Shown here piece after piece: positions 27,010-36,116 of a stretch of 64,000 bases of DNA. The DNA is from Rhizobium sp. CF122 (GTDB taxonomy: Bacteria > Pseudomonadota > Alphaproteobacteria > Rhizobiales > Rhizobiaceae): contig NZ_AKKA01000069.1 of the NCBI RefSeq assembly GCF_000282035.1, positions 1-64,000 on the forward strand. Direction: 5' to 3'. Below the pieces are notes generated by a model. That model was not told the origin of the DNA, did no database searches, and was given only the letters and a program-made list of their open reading frames with translations. The translations under genes and the position numbers were made by a program. The number at the start of each line of letters is the position of its first letter. Within the stretch, counting starts at the first letter, position 1.

Positions 27010-27248
27010 AATATCAATCGTAATCTGTCAACATTTTCTCGCTTGTGCCACGCGGTCCCGACGCTGCCTTAACTGCTGCGGTCAGTAAGTTGGGTCGGAA
27101 TTCGGGATGATGGGAAGCGGCAAGGCGCAAGACATCGCCCCGCCAGCCTAAGCTGCAGGGCGTAGCGCCGCGATAAAATGGAACTTAAAAGACCAGGCAG
27201 ACGACAGGTGCCGGCATCAATACCCGGCACTCGGTCTTACCTGATCGC

Positions 27249-27680
27249 TCAGGCGAGCTTGACGTCCAACGAGATCGGAACAGCCGAGAGCGCCTTCGAC
27301 ACCGGGCATCCAGCCTTGGCCTTGTTGGCGAGTTCGATGAATGTCCTTTCATCGGTGTTCGGAACCGTGCCGGTCAGCGTAAGATGGATCGCCGTGATGG
27401 CGAAACCACTCTCCACGCTCTCAAGCGTCACCTTTGCCGTCGTTTCCATATCGGTTGCCCTGAGGCCCGCCTCTTCCAGGATAAGCGAGAGGGCCATTGT
27501 GAAGCAGCCGGCATGTGCCGCCCCGATCAGCTCCTCCGGATTCGTACCTGGGATACCTTCGAAGCGGCTCGAAAAACCGTAGGGATAGTGTTTGAGCGCG
27601 CCACTCTGCGTGGAGATCTGCCCCTTGCCGTCCTTCAGTCCGCCGGACCACTGCGCTGAACCTGTACGATTGATCTGCAT
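27249..27680 (-). CDS. osmC: OsmC-family peroxiredoxin
   Basis: The 143-residue protein reduces organic hydroperoxides in the cytosol. The two redox cysteines sit in HAGCFTMALS and KAGCPVSKAL, at OsmC-type spacing, and the N-terminal WSGGLKDGKGQIS and YPYGFSSRFEGIPGTNPEELIGAAHA segments are typical of the OsmC branch rather than Ohr. It stands alone between the TetR operon promoter and a cyclase gene. Confidence 0.9.
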   Translation of the reverse strand: MQINRTGSAQWSGGLKDGKGQISTQSGALKHYPYGFSSRFEGIPGTNPEELIGAAHAGCFTMALSLILEEAGLRATDMETTAKVTLESVESGFAITAIHLTLTGTVPNTDERTFIELANKAKAGCPVSKALSAVPISLDVKLA

Positions 27681-27805
27681 GCCGTTCTCCTATCTGGATT
27701 AGAGGAAGCTGAAAGAGGCATCGCCTCTTAAACGCGATATAATCCTCTATCGGCAGAAGGCGACAACGCCGTGAAATTTCTTCGAGGCGGGCACCCTGAA
27801 GACGA

Positions 27806-29023
27806 TCAGGTCCCCATTCGCGCCGTTTCCAGCGTATAGAGTTCCTGCGCGCGCTTGACGCCGCGAAGTGCATAGCGACCGATACAGGCCAGCGCGCCGC
27901 GCTCCTCTTCTGGAATCGTTGCCGCAAATTCCGATGACATCAGCACGTTGAGATCAACCGAGCGGCACATCGATGCAATCCGACTGACCTCATTCACGGC
28001 AGGCCCGATGACGGTGAAGTCCAGCCGCTCACGGCTGCCGATATTGCCATAGAAGACATCGCCGATGTGCAAGCCGATGTACACCTCGGTTGTCGGGCGG
28101 TCCTCAAGCGCACGCTCGTCGTTCAGTGTCTTGAGCTTCTGCCGCAGCAATCTCTCGGCCCGAAGCGCCGCGCAACAGGCATCGGCGGGCTCGCCTGCCT
28201 TGAAGATCGCCAGCACCCCGTCGCCGATCAGCTTCAACACGTCGCCGCCGGCTTCGTGGATCGCCGAAATGACAACATCGCTATAGGCATTCAGCATCGG
28301 CAGGATTTCTTCCGGCGGCGCACTGTCGGATATCTTGGTGTAATTCAGAAGATCCGAAAACCAAAGAGCCGCCGAGATCCGCTCCGACTTACCACGCGTG
28401 ATCTTGCCCTTGAGCACCTGCCGGGCGGCATCGCCGCCAAGGTAGACTTCAGCAATCGTCCTGGCGATACGCGCCAGTGCAATGCACTTGATCGCAAGTG
28501 CCAGTACCGGCACCAACTTTCGCAGGATGATGAGGTCGTGATCGGAAAAGCCCTCTGGATGGCGCGTCGCAAAGTGAGAGAAGAAGCAATCCATCTCGCC
28601 GATCGTGCCCGCCTTGGCGAAGCGGTGGACCATCGCCACGAAATCGGTATGGCCCTGCTCGAGCATCGTGTCGAGCATGACGAAGTCAATCGGATCGCCG
28701 AAGCCGATACGCCGTCTAACCTCGTTCTCTTCTCCGGCCCAAAGATAGTAGAAGGCGGAGCGCTGCCAACTTTCCAGCGCAGTACCTTCACTGGAGGGAC
28801 CATACTCGAATTCGGTTTCGACCTCTTCCCGGCTATCCCAGCGGAATGCCCGTCCCTCGTGGACGGGATGGAGCGTGTCCATCAGCGCCATGCCGCGATC
28901 GAGCGGCAGGCCGCGCTCGCGGCAGGTGTTGCAGAACCCGGTCAGCAATTCGGCCTCGGAGGCGCCCTTCAGCCCCTGCTCCGTCAGCCATGCCGCAACT
29001 GTCCCTATATCGCTGTATTCCAT
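27806..29023 (-). CDS. Class III adenylate/guanylate cyclase, soluble
   Basis: The 405-residue protein makes a cyclic nucleotide. The N-terminal 190 residues form a helical sensor-like region without membrane segments, found in rhizobial cyclases. The C-terminal catalytic domain (about 205-390) has metal-binding aspartates in LWFSDLLNYTKI and LKLIGDGVLAIF and transition-state residues in VIGPAVNEVSRIASM. ATG 29023 is used because the frame above it is antisense to the LacI gene. Whether the product is cAMP or cGMP cannot be read with confidence. Monocistronic. Confidence 0.88.
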   Translation of the reverse strand: MEYSDIGTVAAWLTEQGLKGASEAELLTGFCNTCRERGLPLDRGMALMDTLHPVHEGRAFRWDSREEVETEFEYGPSSEGTALESWQRSAFYYLWAGEENEVRRRIGFGDPIDFVMLDTMLEQGHTDFVAMVHRFAKAGTIGEMDCFFSHFATRHPEGFSDHDLIILRKLVPVLALAIKCIALARIARTIAEVYLGGDAARQVLKGKITRGKSERISAALWFSDLLNYTKISDSAPPEEILPMLNAYSDVVISAIHEAGGDVLKLIGDGVLAIFKAGEPADACCAALRAERLLRQKLKTLNDERALEDRPTTEVYIGLHIGDVFYGNIGSRERLDFTVIGPAVNEVSRIASMCRSVDLNVLMSSEFAATIPEEERGALACIGRYALRGVKRAQELYTLETARMGT

Positions 29024-29084
29024 GCCGTTTCCCTCGCTGTGCGAAAGCTGTATCGCGATTTTGCCGACAAGGGAAAGGCGAACC

Positions 29085-30107
29085 TCAACCCGCAGAAGGC
29101 ATGTTGTAAGGTGTGACAATTTCCACCGACGACAATGCCGAAGGCGCAATTCCGCCTCTGACCGGGTGAGCCATAATGGTGCGAAAGGCAGATCGGGCGT
29201 CCGTGCGCAGATCATGATGAAGCACGAAGCTGATCTTGCGGGCAATGAGCAGCGCGCGATTGTCCGCATCGAGATCATGCGCGACGAACACGCGGACCAG
29301 CCGTTGCGCCGCCTCGAAGGCGGCGAGCACCGCCCGGTTTCCGCCGCCGATGGAGTAGACCGCGTTGATTGCCGGATCCGCTTCAATCGCCTGCATCGCC
29401 AGCGTTCCCGTCGCCGCGTCCGTGCCGTGCCCTTCGCTGATCTCGGTCACGCCGATCAGCGGATAGCGTTCGCGCAGCACGCGGCGAAAGCCGATCTCGC
29501 GCTCTTCCTCTCCGCGAAAACGACCGCTGGAAAGTGTCACAAGGACGCGCCCTGGCGCGTCGCTGAAATGCTCGCCGATGAGGTAGGCGGCCGTCTCGCC
29601 GGCCGCGCGATTGTCCGCACCTGCGTAAGCGCTGCGTGACGAATTGGGCAGGTCCGTCACCAGCGTCACAACAGGAATCCCCGCTTCGATTGTACGGGCC
29701 ACGGCGACAACCACCTCTGGAACATCGGGCGCCTTCAGCACGATGCCGTTGGTGCCGCGCAGCCGGATTCGGTCGAGCAATTGCACCAGGTCAGCCTGCT
29801 TCATCACCTCGGCGAAATGGAAGCGGCAGCGAAAAATCGTTGGCAGGAACGTAGCGACCTCCGCTTCGAACGCATCGCGAACCGCGGTACTGAAGCGCTC
29901 CGGCGTTTCCATGACGACATCGATCGCGAGTTTTCGTCCGCTCACCTCCGCGCCGGTCTGCTGTTTCTCGAGCTCGGCGATCGCCGCTTGAACCCGCTGG
30001 ACCGTCTGGTGTCGAACCCCGCTTCGACCGTTAAGGACGCGATCGACGGTTGCGGTGCTCAACCCGGCCTGGAAGGCGATGTCCTTGACGAGAAACCGAT
30101 GCGCCAT
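29085..30107 (-). CDS. LacI-family transcriptional regulator
   Basis: The 340-residue regulator has the LacI helix-turn-helix (VKDIAFQAGLSTATVDRVLNGRSGVR, residues 7-32) and a sugar-binding-protein-like effector domain (GIPVVTLVTDLPNSSRSAYAGADN; NAVYSIGGGNRAVLAAFE). ATG 30107 puts the HTH at the N-terminus; the frame above it runs into the divergent promoter. It is divergent from the PhyH-SDR-lactonase-GH2 genes and probably represses them in the absence of the sugar or glycoside. Confidence 0.9.
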   Translation of the reverse strand: MAHRFLVKDIAFQAGLSTATVDRVLNGRSGVRHQTVQRVQAAIAELEKQQTGAEVSGRKLAIDVVMETPERFSTAVRDAFEAEVATFLPTIFRCRFHFAEVMKQADLVQLLDRIRLRGTNGIVLKAPDVPEVVVAVARTIEAGIPVVTLVTDLPNSSRSAYAGADNRAAGETAAYLIGEHFSDAPGRVLVTLSSGRFRGEEEREIGFRRVLRERYPLIGVTEISEGHGTDAATGTLAMQAIEADPAINAVYSIGGGNRAVLAAFEAAQRLVRVFVAHDLDADNRALLIARKISFVLHHDLRTDARSAFRTIMAHPVRGGIAPSALSSVEIVTPYNMPSAG

Positions 30108-30138
30108 CCAATCCAATCTGATGGTTTTTTGATGGATT
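30105..30138. promoter_or_regulatory. Candidate LacI operator in the lacI-phyH spacer
   Basis: AATCCA (30110-30115) and TGGATT (30133-30138) form a dyad, with the direct repeat TGATGG at 30119-30124 and 30130-30135 inside it. The site overlaps the LacI start region in a 94-base divergent spacer. The symmetry is weak. Confidence 0.35.
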
Positions 30139-30201
30139 TCTGATCTATAACACACCTGCCGGCGGCGTATAGTGCCCTCATCGGAAAGGGAGGAGCACCT
30201 G

Positions 30202-31389
30202 ATGAAAACCGACAATCGACAAAAACTGCGCGCCGATCGCGTCTGGCTGACCGAGGATGCCTGCGATCTCGGCGATTTCCGTAAGCTTGCCGAGAAGACA
30301 ACGGCTCTGACAGACTATCCGACGGCAGAGGCGGTGGAAAAGAACATTCTGATCTACGACAGTGCCAAGGTCTTAGCAGCGATCGCCAGTCCTGAAGGAC
30401 GCCGCGCCGTCCTCGCCGAGATATGCGAAGCGTTCGGCGAAGGTCCGGGCGTCGTCGTCTTCAAGCGCGCCTACAGGAATACAAGTGTCATCGACCGCGC
30501 CAGCGCAATATTCGACGGGATCATCGAGGAGCAACACCGGACCGCAACCGGAGGCGGCGACCACTTTGCCAAGCCGGGCGCCAACGACCGCATCTGGAAT
30601 TCGCTGGAAAAGCACTGCCTCGCCGATCCCGAAAACTTCGCCGAATACTACGCAAACCCCATCATCGCGATTGCGAGCGAAGCCTGGCTCGGCCCAAGCT
30701 ATCAAATGACAGCGCAGGTCAACCGGGTCAATCCGGGCGGCGCGGCGCAGTCCGCGCACCGCGATTACCATCTCGGTTTTCAGTCTTCCAAGGTGATCGA
30801 GCAGTTCCCGGCGCATGTGCACAGGCTCTCGCCGGTACTCACGCTGCAGGGCGCGGTCGCTCATTGCGACATGCCGCTTGAGAGCGGGCCTACCCTCTTC
30901 CTGCCGCACAGCCAGACCTATGAGCCTGGTTACCTCGCCCTCAAGCGCCAGGAGTTCAAGGACTATTTCGAGACCAATCATGTCCAGCTGCCGCTCGAGA
31001 AGGGCGACGTCGTGTTCTTCAATCCGGCCCTCTTCCACGCAGCCGGTACAAACCGCTCGACCGACATCAAGCGCGTCGCCAATCTGCTGCAGGTCTCCTC
31101 CGCTTTCGGCCGCGCCATGGAGACGGTCAATCGCGAGCGCATGAGCGCCAAGCTGTTCCCGGCATTGAAGTCGCTGAAGGAGAAACTGTCCGAAGCCGAG
31201 ATCGGCAACGCGGTTGCTGCCTGCGCCGAGGGCTACTCGTTCCCGACCAACCTCGACCGCGACCCGCCGATCGGTGGCCTTGCCCCGAAGACGCAGGCGC
31301 AACTGATGCACGAGGCGCTGCAGGAGAATTGGGACGATGCGAGGTTCTCGTCGGCCCTGGCGCAACAGAGCGAGCGGCGACTGAGTTGA
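30202..31389 (+). CDS. Phytanoyl-CoA dioxygenase (PhyH) family protein
   Basis: The 395-residue protein is a probable Fe(II)/2-oxoglutarate-dependent oxygenase. The metal triad is visible as His186 and Asp188 in AHRDYHLGF and His279 in FFNPALFHAAGTNRS; the arginine for 2-oxoglutarate is likely in the latter region. ATG 30202 follows GGGAGGAG at 30188-30195. It is divergent from lacI and followed by a terminator hairpin and then an IS island before the SDR gene. The substrate is unknown; context suggests a plant-derived sugar or glycoside rather than a fatty acyl-CoA. Confidence 0.88.
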   Translation: MKTDNRQKLRADRVWLTEDACDLGDFRKLAEKTTALTDYPTAEAVEKNILIYDSAKVLAAIASPEGRRAVLAEICEAFGEGPGVVVFKRAYRNTSVIDRASAIFDGIIEEQHRTATGGGDHFAKPGANDRIWNSLEKHCLADPENFAEYYANPIIAIASEAWLGPSYQMTAQVNRVNPGGAAQSAHRDYHLGFQSSKVIEQFPAHVHRLSPVLTLQGAVAHCDMPLESGPTLFLPHSQTYEPGYLALKRQEFKDYFETNHVQLPLEKGDVVFFNPALFHAAGTNRSTDIKRVANLLQVSSAFGRAMETVNRERMSAKLFPALKSLKEKLSEAEIGNAVAACAEGYSFPTNLDRDPPIGGLAPKTQAQLMHEALQENWDDARFSSALAQQSERRLS

Positions 31390-31411
31390 CGCATCCGTAT
31401 TGACGAATTTT

Positions 31412-31441
31412 GCTCCCGGCGCCTTGGCGCCGGGAGCTTTT
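31412..31441 (+). terminator. Rho-independent terminator after phyH
   Basis: GCTCCCGGCGCC (31412-31423) and GGCGCCGGGAGC (31426-31437) form a perfect 12-bp stem with a two-base loop, followed by TTTT. It lies 22 bases after the phyH stop. Genes downstream therefore depend on read-through or their own promoter. Confidence 0.85.
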
Positions 31442-31460
31442 GGCATATACCCATCATTCA

Positions 31461-31482
31461 AAGGAGATCCCATGGGTGCATG
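31461..31482 (+). pseudogene. Orphan ribosome site and start codon cut by the IS element
   Basis: AAGGAG (31461-31466) is followed five bases later by ATG (31472), then two codons and a stop (TGA) where sequence like an IS110 left end begins. It looks like the first codons of a gene whose remainder has been replaced. It could also be chance. Confidence 0.35.
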
Positions 31483-31542
31483 ACGGCCGACGTTTTTGCA
31501 GAATGAGTGGCCGTAACTTAACGCACTTATTGTGAGGCCCCG

Positions 31543-32703
31543 ATGTTTAAGACCGAAAAAGGCGCGATCGCCATTCACACGAACCTTGGTGCAATCTTCG
31601 TTTCACTGGAGCTGAGTCGTTCGACCTGGCTGATCACGTCGCTGTCGCCGGGGAACGGTGAGAGGATGTCGAAACACTCTTTGAGGGCAGGAGACGTCGC
31701 CGGATTGTTTGGTCTGCTTTCGAAGTTGCGGGAGAGATGCCGGGCAAAAACCAGGAATGACTATCCTATCGTCACCATTCAGGAAGCCGGGCTCGACGGC
31801 TTCTGGATCCATCGCGTGCTTGAGAAGGCGGGGATCGAAAGTCATGTTGTGGATGCAGCGTCGATCGCGACATCACGCCGCCACCGGCGGGTGAAGACGG
31901 ATCGTATCGATGGCGAGGCGCTGCTTCGGGTCCTGATGGCGTATAAGAGAGGAGAGCCCCGCGTGTGCTCGATGGCACGGGCACCATCGCCTGACGAGGA
32001 AGACCGGCGACGGATTGGCCGGGAGCGCAAGGCGCTAACAGCCGAGCGGGTCGCCCATGTCAATCGCATAAAGGGGCTGCTGTTCTCGCAAGGCATCACC
32101 AACTATGAGCCAATGAATACGGATCGGCGGCAACAGTTGGAAGACTTGCAGACTGGCGACGGGCGTGCCTTGCCGACGCATATGAGAGCGCAGATTGGTC
32201 GGGAACTGGATCGGCTGGAACTTCTGCTCGAACAGATCAGGACAGTCGAGGACGAGCGCGACGCGCTCATCGCTGCGCAGACCGCGGAGACGATGCCCTC
32301 GCCGGTCACGATGCTACTTGAGATCAAGGGGATCGGCACTGAGTTTGCAAACATCCTGTGGGTGGAAGGGCTGTTCCGGCATTTTGACAACCGCCGTCAG
32401 GTCGCCGCCTATGCTGGACTGGCTCCGACACCTTGGCAAAGCGGAGCCATTGATCGGGAACAGGGCGTTTCAAAAGCGGGCAATCCGAGGCTGAGGGTGA
32501 CATTGATACAGCTGTCATGGCTGTGGTTACGACATCAGCCGAACTCTGTGCTGAGCCAATGGTTCAATGCACGCGTCCACCGCAACGGTGGACGTATGAA
32601 GAAGTCGACCATTGTCGCGTTAGCCCGCAAGCTGCTGGTGGCAATCTGGAAATACGTCGCCTCGGGTGTCGTCATCGAAGGGGCAATCATGAAGAGGGCT
32701 TGA
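31543..32703 (+). CDS. IS110-family transposase
   Basis: The 386-residue transposase has the N-terminal DEDD/RuvC-like catalytic domain (FVSLELSRSTWL; IQEAGLDGFWIHRVLEKAGIESHVVDAASI; KTDRIDGEALL with the acidic residues) and the C-terminal transposase-20 domain (LLEIKGIGTEFANILWVEGLFRHF, RQVAAYAGLAPTPWQSG, SKAGNPRLR). The frame is intact, so the element may be active. Elements of this type encode a DEDD recombinase rather than a DDE enzyme. The conserved Ser of the C-terminal domain is likely in VSKAGNPRLR. Confidence 0.93.
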   Translation: MFKTEKGAIAIHTNLGAIFVSLELSRSTWLITSLSPGNGERMSKHSLRAGDVAGLFGLLSKLRERCRAKTRNDYPIVTIQEAGLDGFWIHRVLEKAGIESHVVDAASIATSRRHRRVKTDRIDGEALLRVLMAYKRGEPRVCSMARAPSPDEEDRRRIGRERKALTAERVAHVNRIKGLLFSQGITNYEPMNTDRRQQLEDLQTGDGRALPTHMRAQIGRELDRLELLLEQIRTVEDERDALIAAQTAETMPSPVTMLLEIKGIGTEFANILWVEGLFRHFDNRRQVAAYAGLAPTPWQSGAIDREQGVSKAGNPRLRVTLIQLSWLWLRHQPNSVLSQWFNARVHRNGGRMKKSTIVALARKLLVAIWKYVASGVVIEGAIMKRA

Positions 32704-33138
32704 TTGTCACCACACATCACCCGTTCCGAAATCTACCAGGATCTCATCAATCCTGGCGGATCCGGGTCGACGAACCGAATGTCACCGTGGCGAAATGCCG
32801 GTAATGGAGAATGGTCTCGTCGTCCTGAGCCCTACCCGCCGCAAGCGGGATCTTGGTACGGCCGCGACAGCGCCGACCGAATGTGAGGTTGATCAGGCTC
32901 GGCAAAACGAGCTGTGTCATGCAGTCGGGCTTTGGAACCTGGAGCCGATACCGTGAAAAGGAGTGATTTCTTATGACCGACTTGACGCAGACTTTCCCAT
33001 GTGAGGTGACATGAAAGAGGTCGCCTCTGGAGAGAACGGATCACTGATATGCAGGTGATGATCGAGGGACAGTCACGCTTCCAGCCTTTCGGCTTATCCT
33101 GTTGGGGTTTTCGAGATCTCAACAAGGGAGTTGGAAGC
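32704..33138. other. Non-coding stretch between two IS110 transposases
   Basis: This 435-base segment holds the right flank of the intact IS110 element and the left flank of the decayed one. I see no gene. The block at 33005-33080 looks like the leader before the second transposase. Confidence 0.5.
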
Positions 33139-33893
33139 ATGACTGCCTGTTATGATTACCATATCGGCGTCGACTACCACAAATCCTATAGCCATCTGGT
33201 CGTCCAGGATTCGGGCGGCAAGACGCTCAGATCCGGCCGGGTGAAGAACGACCGCCAGTCGCTTGGCGGGTTTCTCGAACGCTACCGGGAGAACTCGCAT
33301 GCCGTTGTCGAGGCCACCCGCAACTGGATGGTGATGTATGACTGGCTCGACGACATTTGTGATGATGTCGTTCTCGCCCATCCGTTGAAGGTCAAGGCGA
33401 CGCCAAGATCAAGACCGACAAGATCGATGCGACGGTGCTGGCGCATCTGCTCAGAGCCGACCTGGTGCCGCAGGCTTGGGCACCGAGCGACAAGGCCCGC
33501 GAGCTGCGTGTCGCGCTACGCGAGCGGATGTTTTACGTGCGGCTGCGCACGATGACGAAGAACCGCATCGTGACGGTGTTTGATCGCTATCCGGAACAGA
33601 CGACCGCGACCTATTCGTCCGGCGGCAAGACCTATCACGGCAAAATCATCAAGCAGGGCAACAAGTGGCTGCGCTCGGCCTTCGTCGAAGCGGTGACACC
33701 TGCCATCGCCAGCGATGCGCAACTGCGCGCCCAATACGAACACCTGAAGATCAGAGGAGTAAACAAGGCGCGCGTAGCCATTGCGCGTAAGCTTTTGACG
33801 ATCGCCTTCCAGATCCTGCGCGACCAGCGCGCCTATGAGCCGCGCGGCGAAAGCCCAATGGAAGGCGCGTCGACGATGTCCCGGTTGTCCTGA
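33139..33893 (+). pseudogene. Decayed IS110-family transposase, second type
   Basis: The N-terminal part (CYDYHIGVDYHKSYSH, VVEATRNWMVMYDWL) runs in one frame to about 33395. There a short deletion after HPLKVKA removes the expected start of the KIKTDKIDA motif, which continues in the next frame (AKIKTDKIDATVLAHLLRADLVPQAW). Further on, MTKNRIVTVFDRYPEQ is joined directly to TYSSGGKTYHGKIIKQGNKWLRSAFVEA, so roughly the middle half of the protein is missing. It is a remnant, clearly different from the intact neighbour. Confidence 0.85.
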
Positions 33894-34160
33894 TGCACTT
33901 CTAGCGAGCCCGGCAGGTCTGGGCTGCGCTCCTCAAGGAGAATGGGAAACCGGGAGCCGAACGTCACTCTGTGACCGAAGCCAACGCATCAGGTCACGCA
34001 TTGGAGATGGCTCGAGAACCGCAGGACGGCAACACTCTGTCCAGCGGAAGCAAAAGATTGAGCCGATCGGCGTCAATGCCGATCAAAACGAAACCGAACC
34101 CAAGGAAAAGCCGCCAGTTCAAGGCGTTTTGCCCCTTGTGTTCTTTCATTGGAGGAGTGC

Positions 34161-34982
34161 ATGACCACAGACCACAGCCGCCTCGACGGCAAAATCGCTA
34201 TCGTAACCGGCGGTACGCAGGGCCTTGGGGCAACGATTGCCCGCCTCTTTGCCGAGCGCGGCGCCAAGGGCCTCGTCATTTGCGGCCGCAACGAGCAGAA
34301 AGGGAAGGCGAAGGCCGAAGAGATCGCTGCCGCCACGGGGGCCAATGTCGTTTATGTCAAGGCCGATCTCGGGCAGGTCGACGATGCGAAAAACGTCGTT
34401 CATGTCTGCGACCAGACGTTCGGCCGCGTCGATGCTCTCGTGAATGCGGCCGCCATCACCGACCGCGGAACCATCCTGGATACCAGTCCGGAACTCTTTG
34501 ACGCCATGTTCGCCGTCAACGTCCGCGCGCCGTTCTTCCTGATGCAGGAAACGGTGAAGGTGATGCGTCGTGAGAAGATCGAGGGCACGATCGTCAATAT
34601 CGGCTCCATGTCGGCCAAGGCAGGGCAGCCCTTCATTACCGCCTATTGCGCCTCGAAGGGTGCCCTGGAAACGTTGACGAAGAACACGGCCTACGCACTG
34701 CTGCGCAACCGCATCCGCGTCAACGGCCTCAACATCGGCTGGATGGCATCCGAGGGCGAGGATCGCATTCAGCGGGAATTTCACGGCGCACCTGCTGACT
34801 GGCTGGAAAAGGCGGCCGCCGGCCAGCCGTTCGGCCGCCTCGTGGATCCCGAGGAAGTGGCACGCGCCTGCGCCTATCTCTCCTCGGCGGAATCCGGCCT
34901 CATGACCGGGTCCATGATCTGCTTCGACCAGTCGATCTGGGGCGCCTATGACGGCTCTCCGCATCCGGACACAGCCCTCTGA
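34161..34982 (+). CDS. Short-chain dehydrogenase/reductase (SDR)
   Basis: The 273-residue oxidoreductase has the nucleotide-binding TGGTQGLG (residues 16-23), a catalytic serine in [10 protein letters not shown], and the catalytic pair Tyr162/Lys166 (AYCASKG), with a C-terminal [10 protein letters not shown] that is unlike the common GG-end. ATG 34161 follows GGAGGAG at 34151-34157. It probably oxidises a sugar or sugar-like alcohol, in step with the lactonase-type gene that follows after a hairpin. It was likely once continuous with phyH before IS insertion. Confidence 0.9.
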   Translation: MTTDHSRLDGKIAIVTGGTQGLGATIARLFAERGAKGLVICGRNEQKGKAKAEEIAAATGANVVYVKADLGQVDDAKNVVHVCDQTFGRVDALVNAAAITDRGTILDTSPELFDAMFAVNVRAPFFLMQETVKVMRREKIEGTIVNIGSMSAKAGQPFITAYCASKGALETLTKNTAYALLRNRIRVNGLNIGWMASEGEDRIQREFHGAPADWLEKAAAGQPFGRLVDPEEVARACAYLSSAESGLMTGSMICFDQSIWGAYDGSPHPDTAL

Positions 34983-34990
34983 AAAAATGC

Positions 34991-35024
34991 AGAGCCCGAC
35001 GCTTTTGCCGGCGCCGGGCTCTGG
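34991..35024 (+). terminator. Hairpin between the SDR and SMP-30 genes
   Basis: CAGAGCCCG (34991-34999) and CGGGCTCTG (35016-35024) form a perfect 9-bp stem with a 16-base loop that is itself partly paired. No T-run follows, so termination is uncertain. Confidence 0.45.
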
Positions 35025-35082
35025 AACACATCACCGTTTACGTTTACGAAGAGCGTCATATCGCTTTGGGAGGAGCTGACCT

Positions 35083-35994
35083 GTGTCGGAAGATGCGCTC
35101 TATGACATCCGTGACGACCGTTTCCGCGGCCTGATCGCCGGCAGCGCCCGGCTGGAGGAACTCTACAGCGGCTGCCGCTGGGCCGAAGGTCCCGTCTGGT
35201 TCTCCGACCTGAATTGCCTGCTCTGGAGCGACATTCCCAACGAGCGGATGATGCGCTGGGTGCCCGACGGCAGTGTTTCGGTTTTCCGCTCTCCCTCGCA
35301 CTACGTCAACGGCAACACCCGCGACCGCCAGGGCCGGTTGATTTCCTGCGAGCACGGCGGCCGGCGCGTCACCCGCACCGAATTTGACGGCCGCATCACG
35401 GTGCTGGCCGACAGCTACAAGGGCAAGCGCCTGAACTCTCCGAACGACGTCGTCGTCAAATCGGACGGCTCGATCTGGTTCACCGATCCGAGCTACGGAA
35501 TCATGTCCGACTACGAAGGCCACAAGGCGGAACCGGAGCAGGAAACCCGTAACGTCTACCGCATCGACGCTCCGACCGGCGAGATCGAAGCAGTCGCTAC
35601 CGATTTCATCCAACCGAACGGCCTTGCCTTCTCGCCCGACGAAAAACAGCTCTACATCGCCGATTCCGCCTCTTCCAATCATGAGGTGCCGCGCCATATC
35701 CGCGTTTTCGACGTCGTCGACGGCAGGAAGCTGACGAACAGCCGGTATTTCTGCTCGATTGACCGCGGCGTGCCCGATGGTTTCCGTTTCGATGCCAGCG
35801 GCAATCTCTGGACCAGCGCAGCCGACGGCGTTCACTGCTTTGCGCCCGACGGCACGCTGCTCGGCAAGATCAAGGTGCCGCAGACGGTCTCCAACATCGC
35901 CTTTGGCGGCGTGAAAAAGAACCGGCTCTTCATCACGGCCACGCAATCCCTGTATTCGATCTACACCACGACCAACGGCGCCCAGTACCCATAG
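35083..35994 (+). CDS. SMP-30/gluconolactonase-family protein
   Basis: The 303-residue six-bladed beta-propeller probably hydrolyses a sugar lactone. The metal ligands of the family are visible: Glu in WAEGPVWF, Asn in NSPNDVVV and QPNGLAFS, and Asp in GVPDGFRFD. GTG 35083 is the start, with GGGAGGAG a few bases upstream. It lies between an SDR and a GH2 glycosidase; oxidation of a sugar by the SDR followed by lactone opening is the obvious reading. No signal peptide is present, so it is cytosolic. Confidence 0.9.
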   Translation: MSEDALYDIRDDRFRGLIAGSARLEELYSGCRWAEGPVWFSDLNCLLWSDIPNERMMRWVPDGSVSVFRSPSHYVNGNTRDRQGRLISCEHGGRRVTRTEFDGRITVLADSYKGKRLNSPNDVVVKSDGSIWFTDPSYGIMSDYEGHKAEPEQETRNVYRIDAPTGEIEAVATDFIQPNGLAFSPDEKQLYIADSASSNHEVPRHIRVFDVVDGRKLTNSRYFCSIDRGVPDGFRFDASGNLWTSAADGVHCFAPDGTLLGKIKVPQTVSNIAFGGVKKNRLFITATQSLYSIYTTTNGAQYP

Positions 35995-36116
35995 GCCCGC
36001 CTCAGCGCTGCCTGGGGCTGGGCATTGCATCCAGAAAGAACCACCGATGTTCGAGTTTTCACGCGCCCGCAACCGGCGCCAATCCATCCGCAACGCCTTT
36101 TTCATGGGAGCTTGAG

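Larger units (their letters stand above)
31481..34130. mobile_element. IS110-family insertion island
   Basis: About 2.6 kb between phyH and the SDR gene is made of one intact IS110-type transposase with flanks and one decayed copy of a different IS110-family element. Exact ends were not determined, because IS110 elements usually lack clear terminal inverted repeats and target duplications. The island separates a LacI-controlled dioxygenase from genes that look like the rest of its pathway. Confidence 0.7.

Noticed and set aside
27178..27582. Long plus-strand frame over osmC
   Set aside because: It is antisense to the OsmC gene, whose cysteine motifs and length are clear; no ribosome site precedes it.
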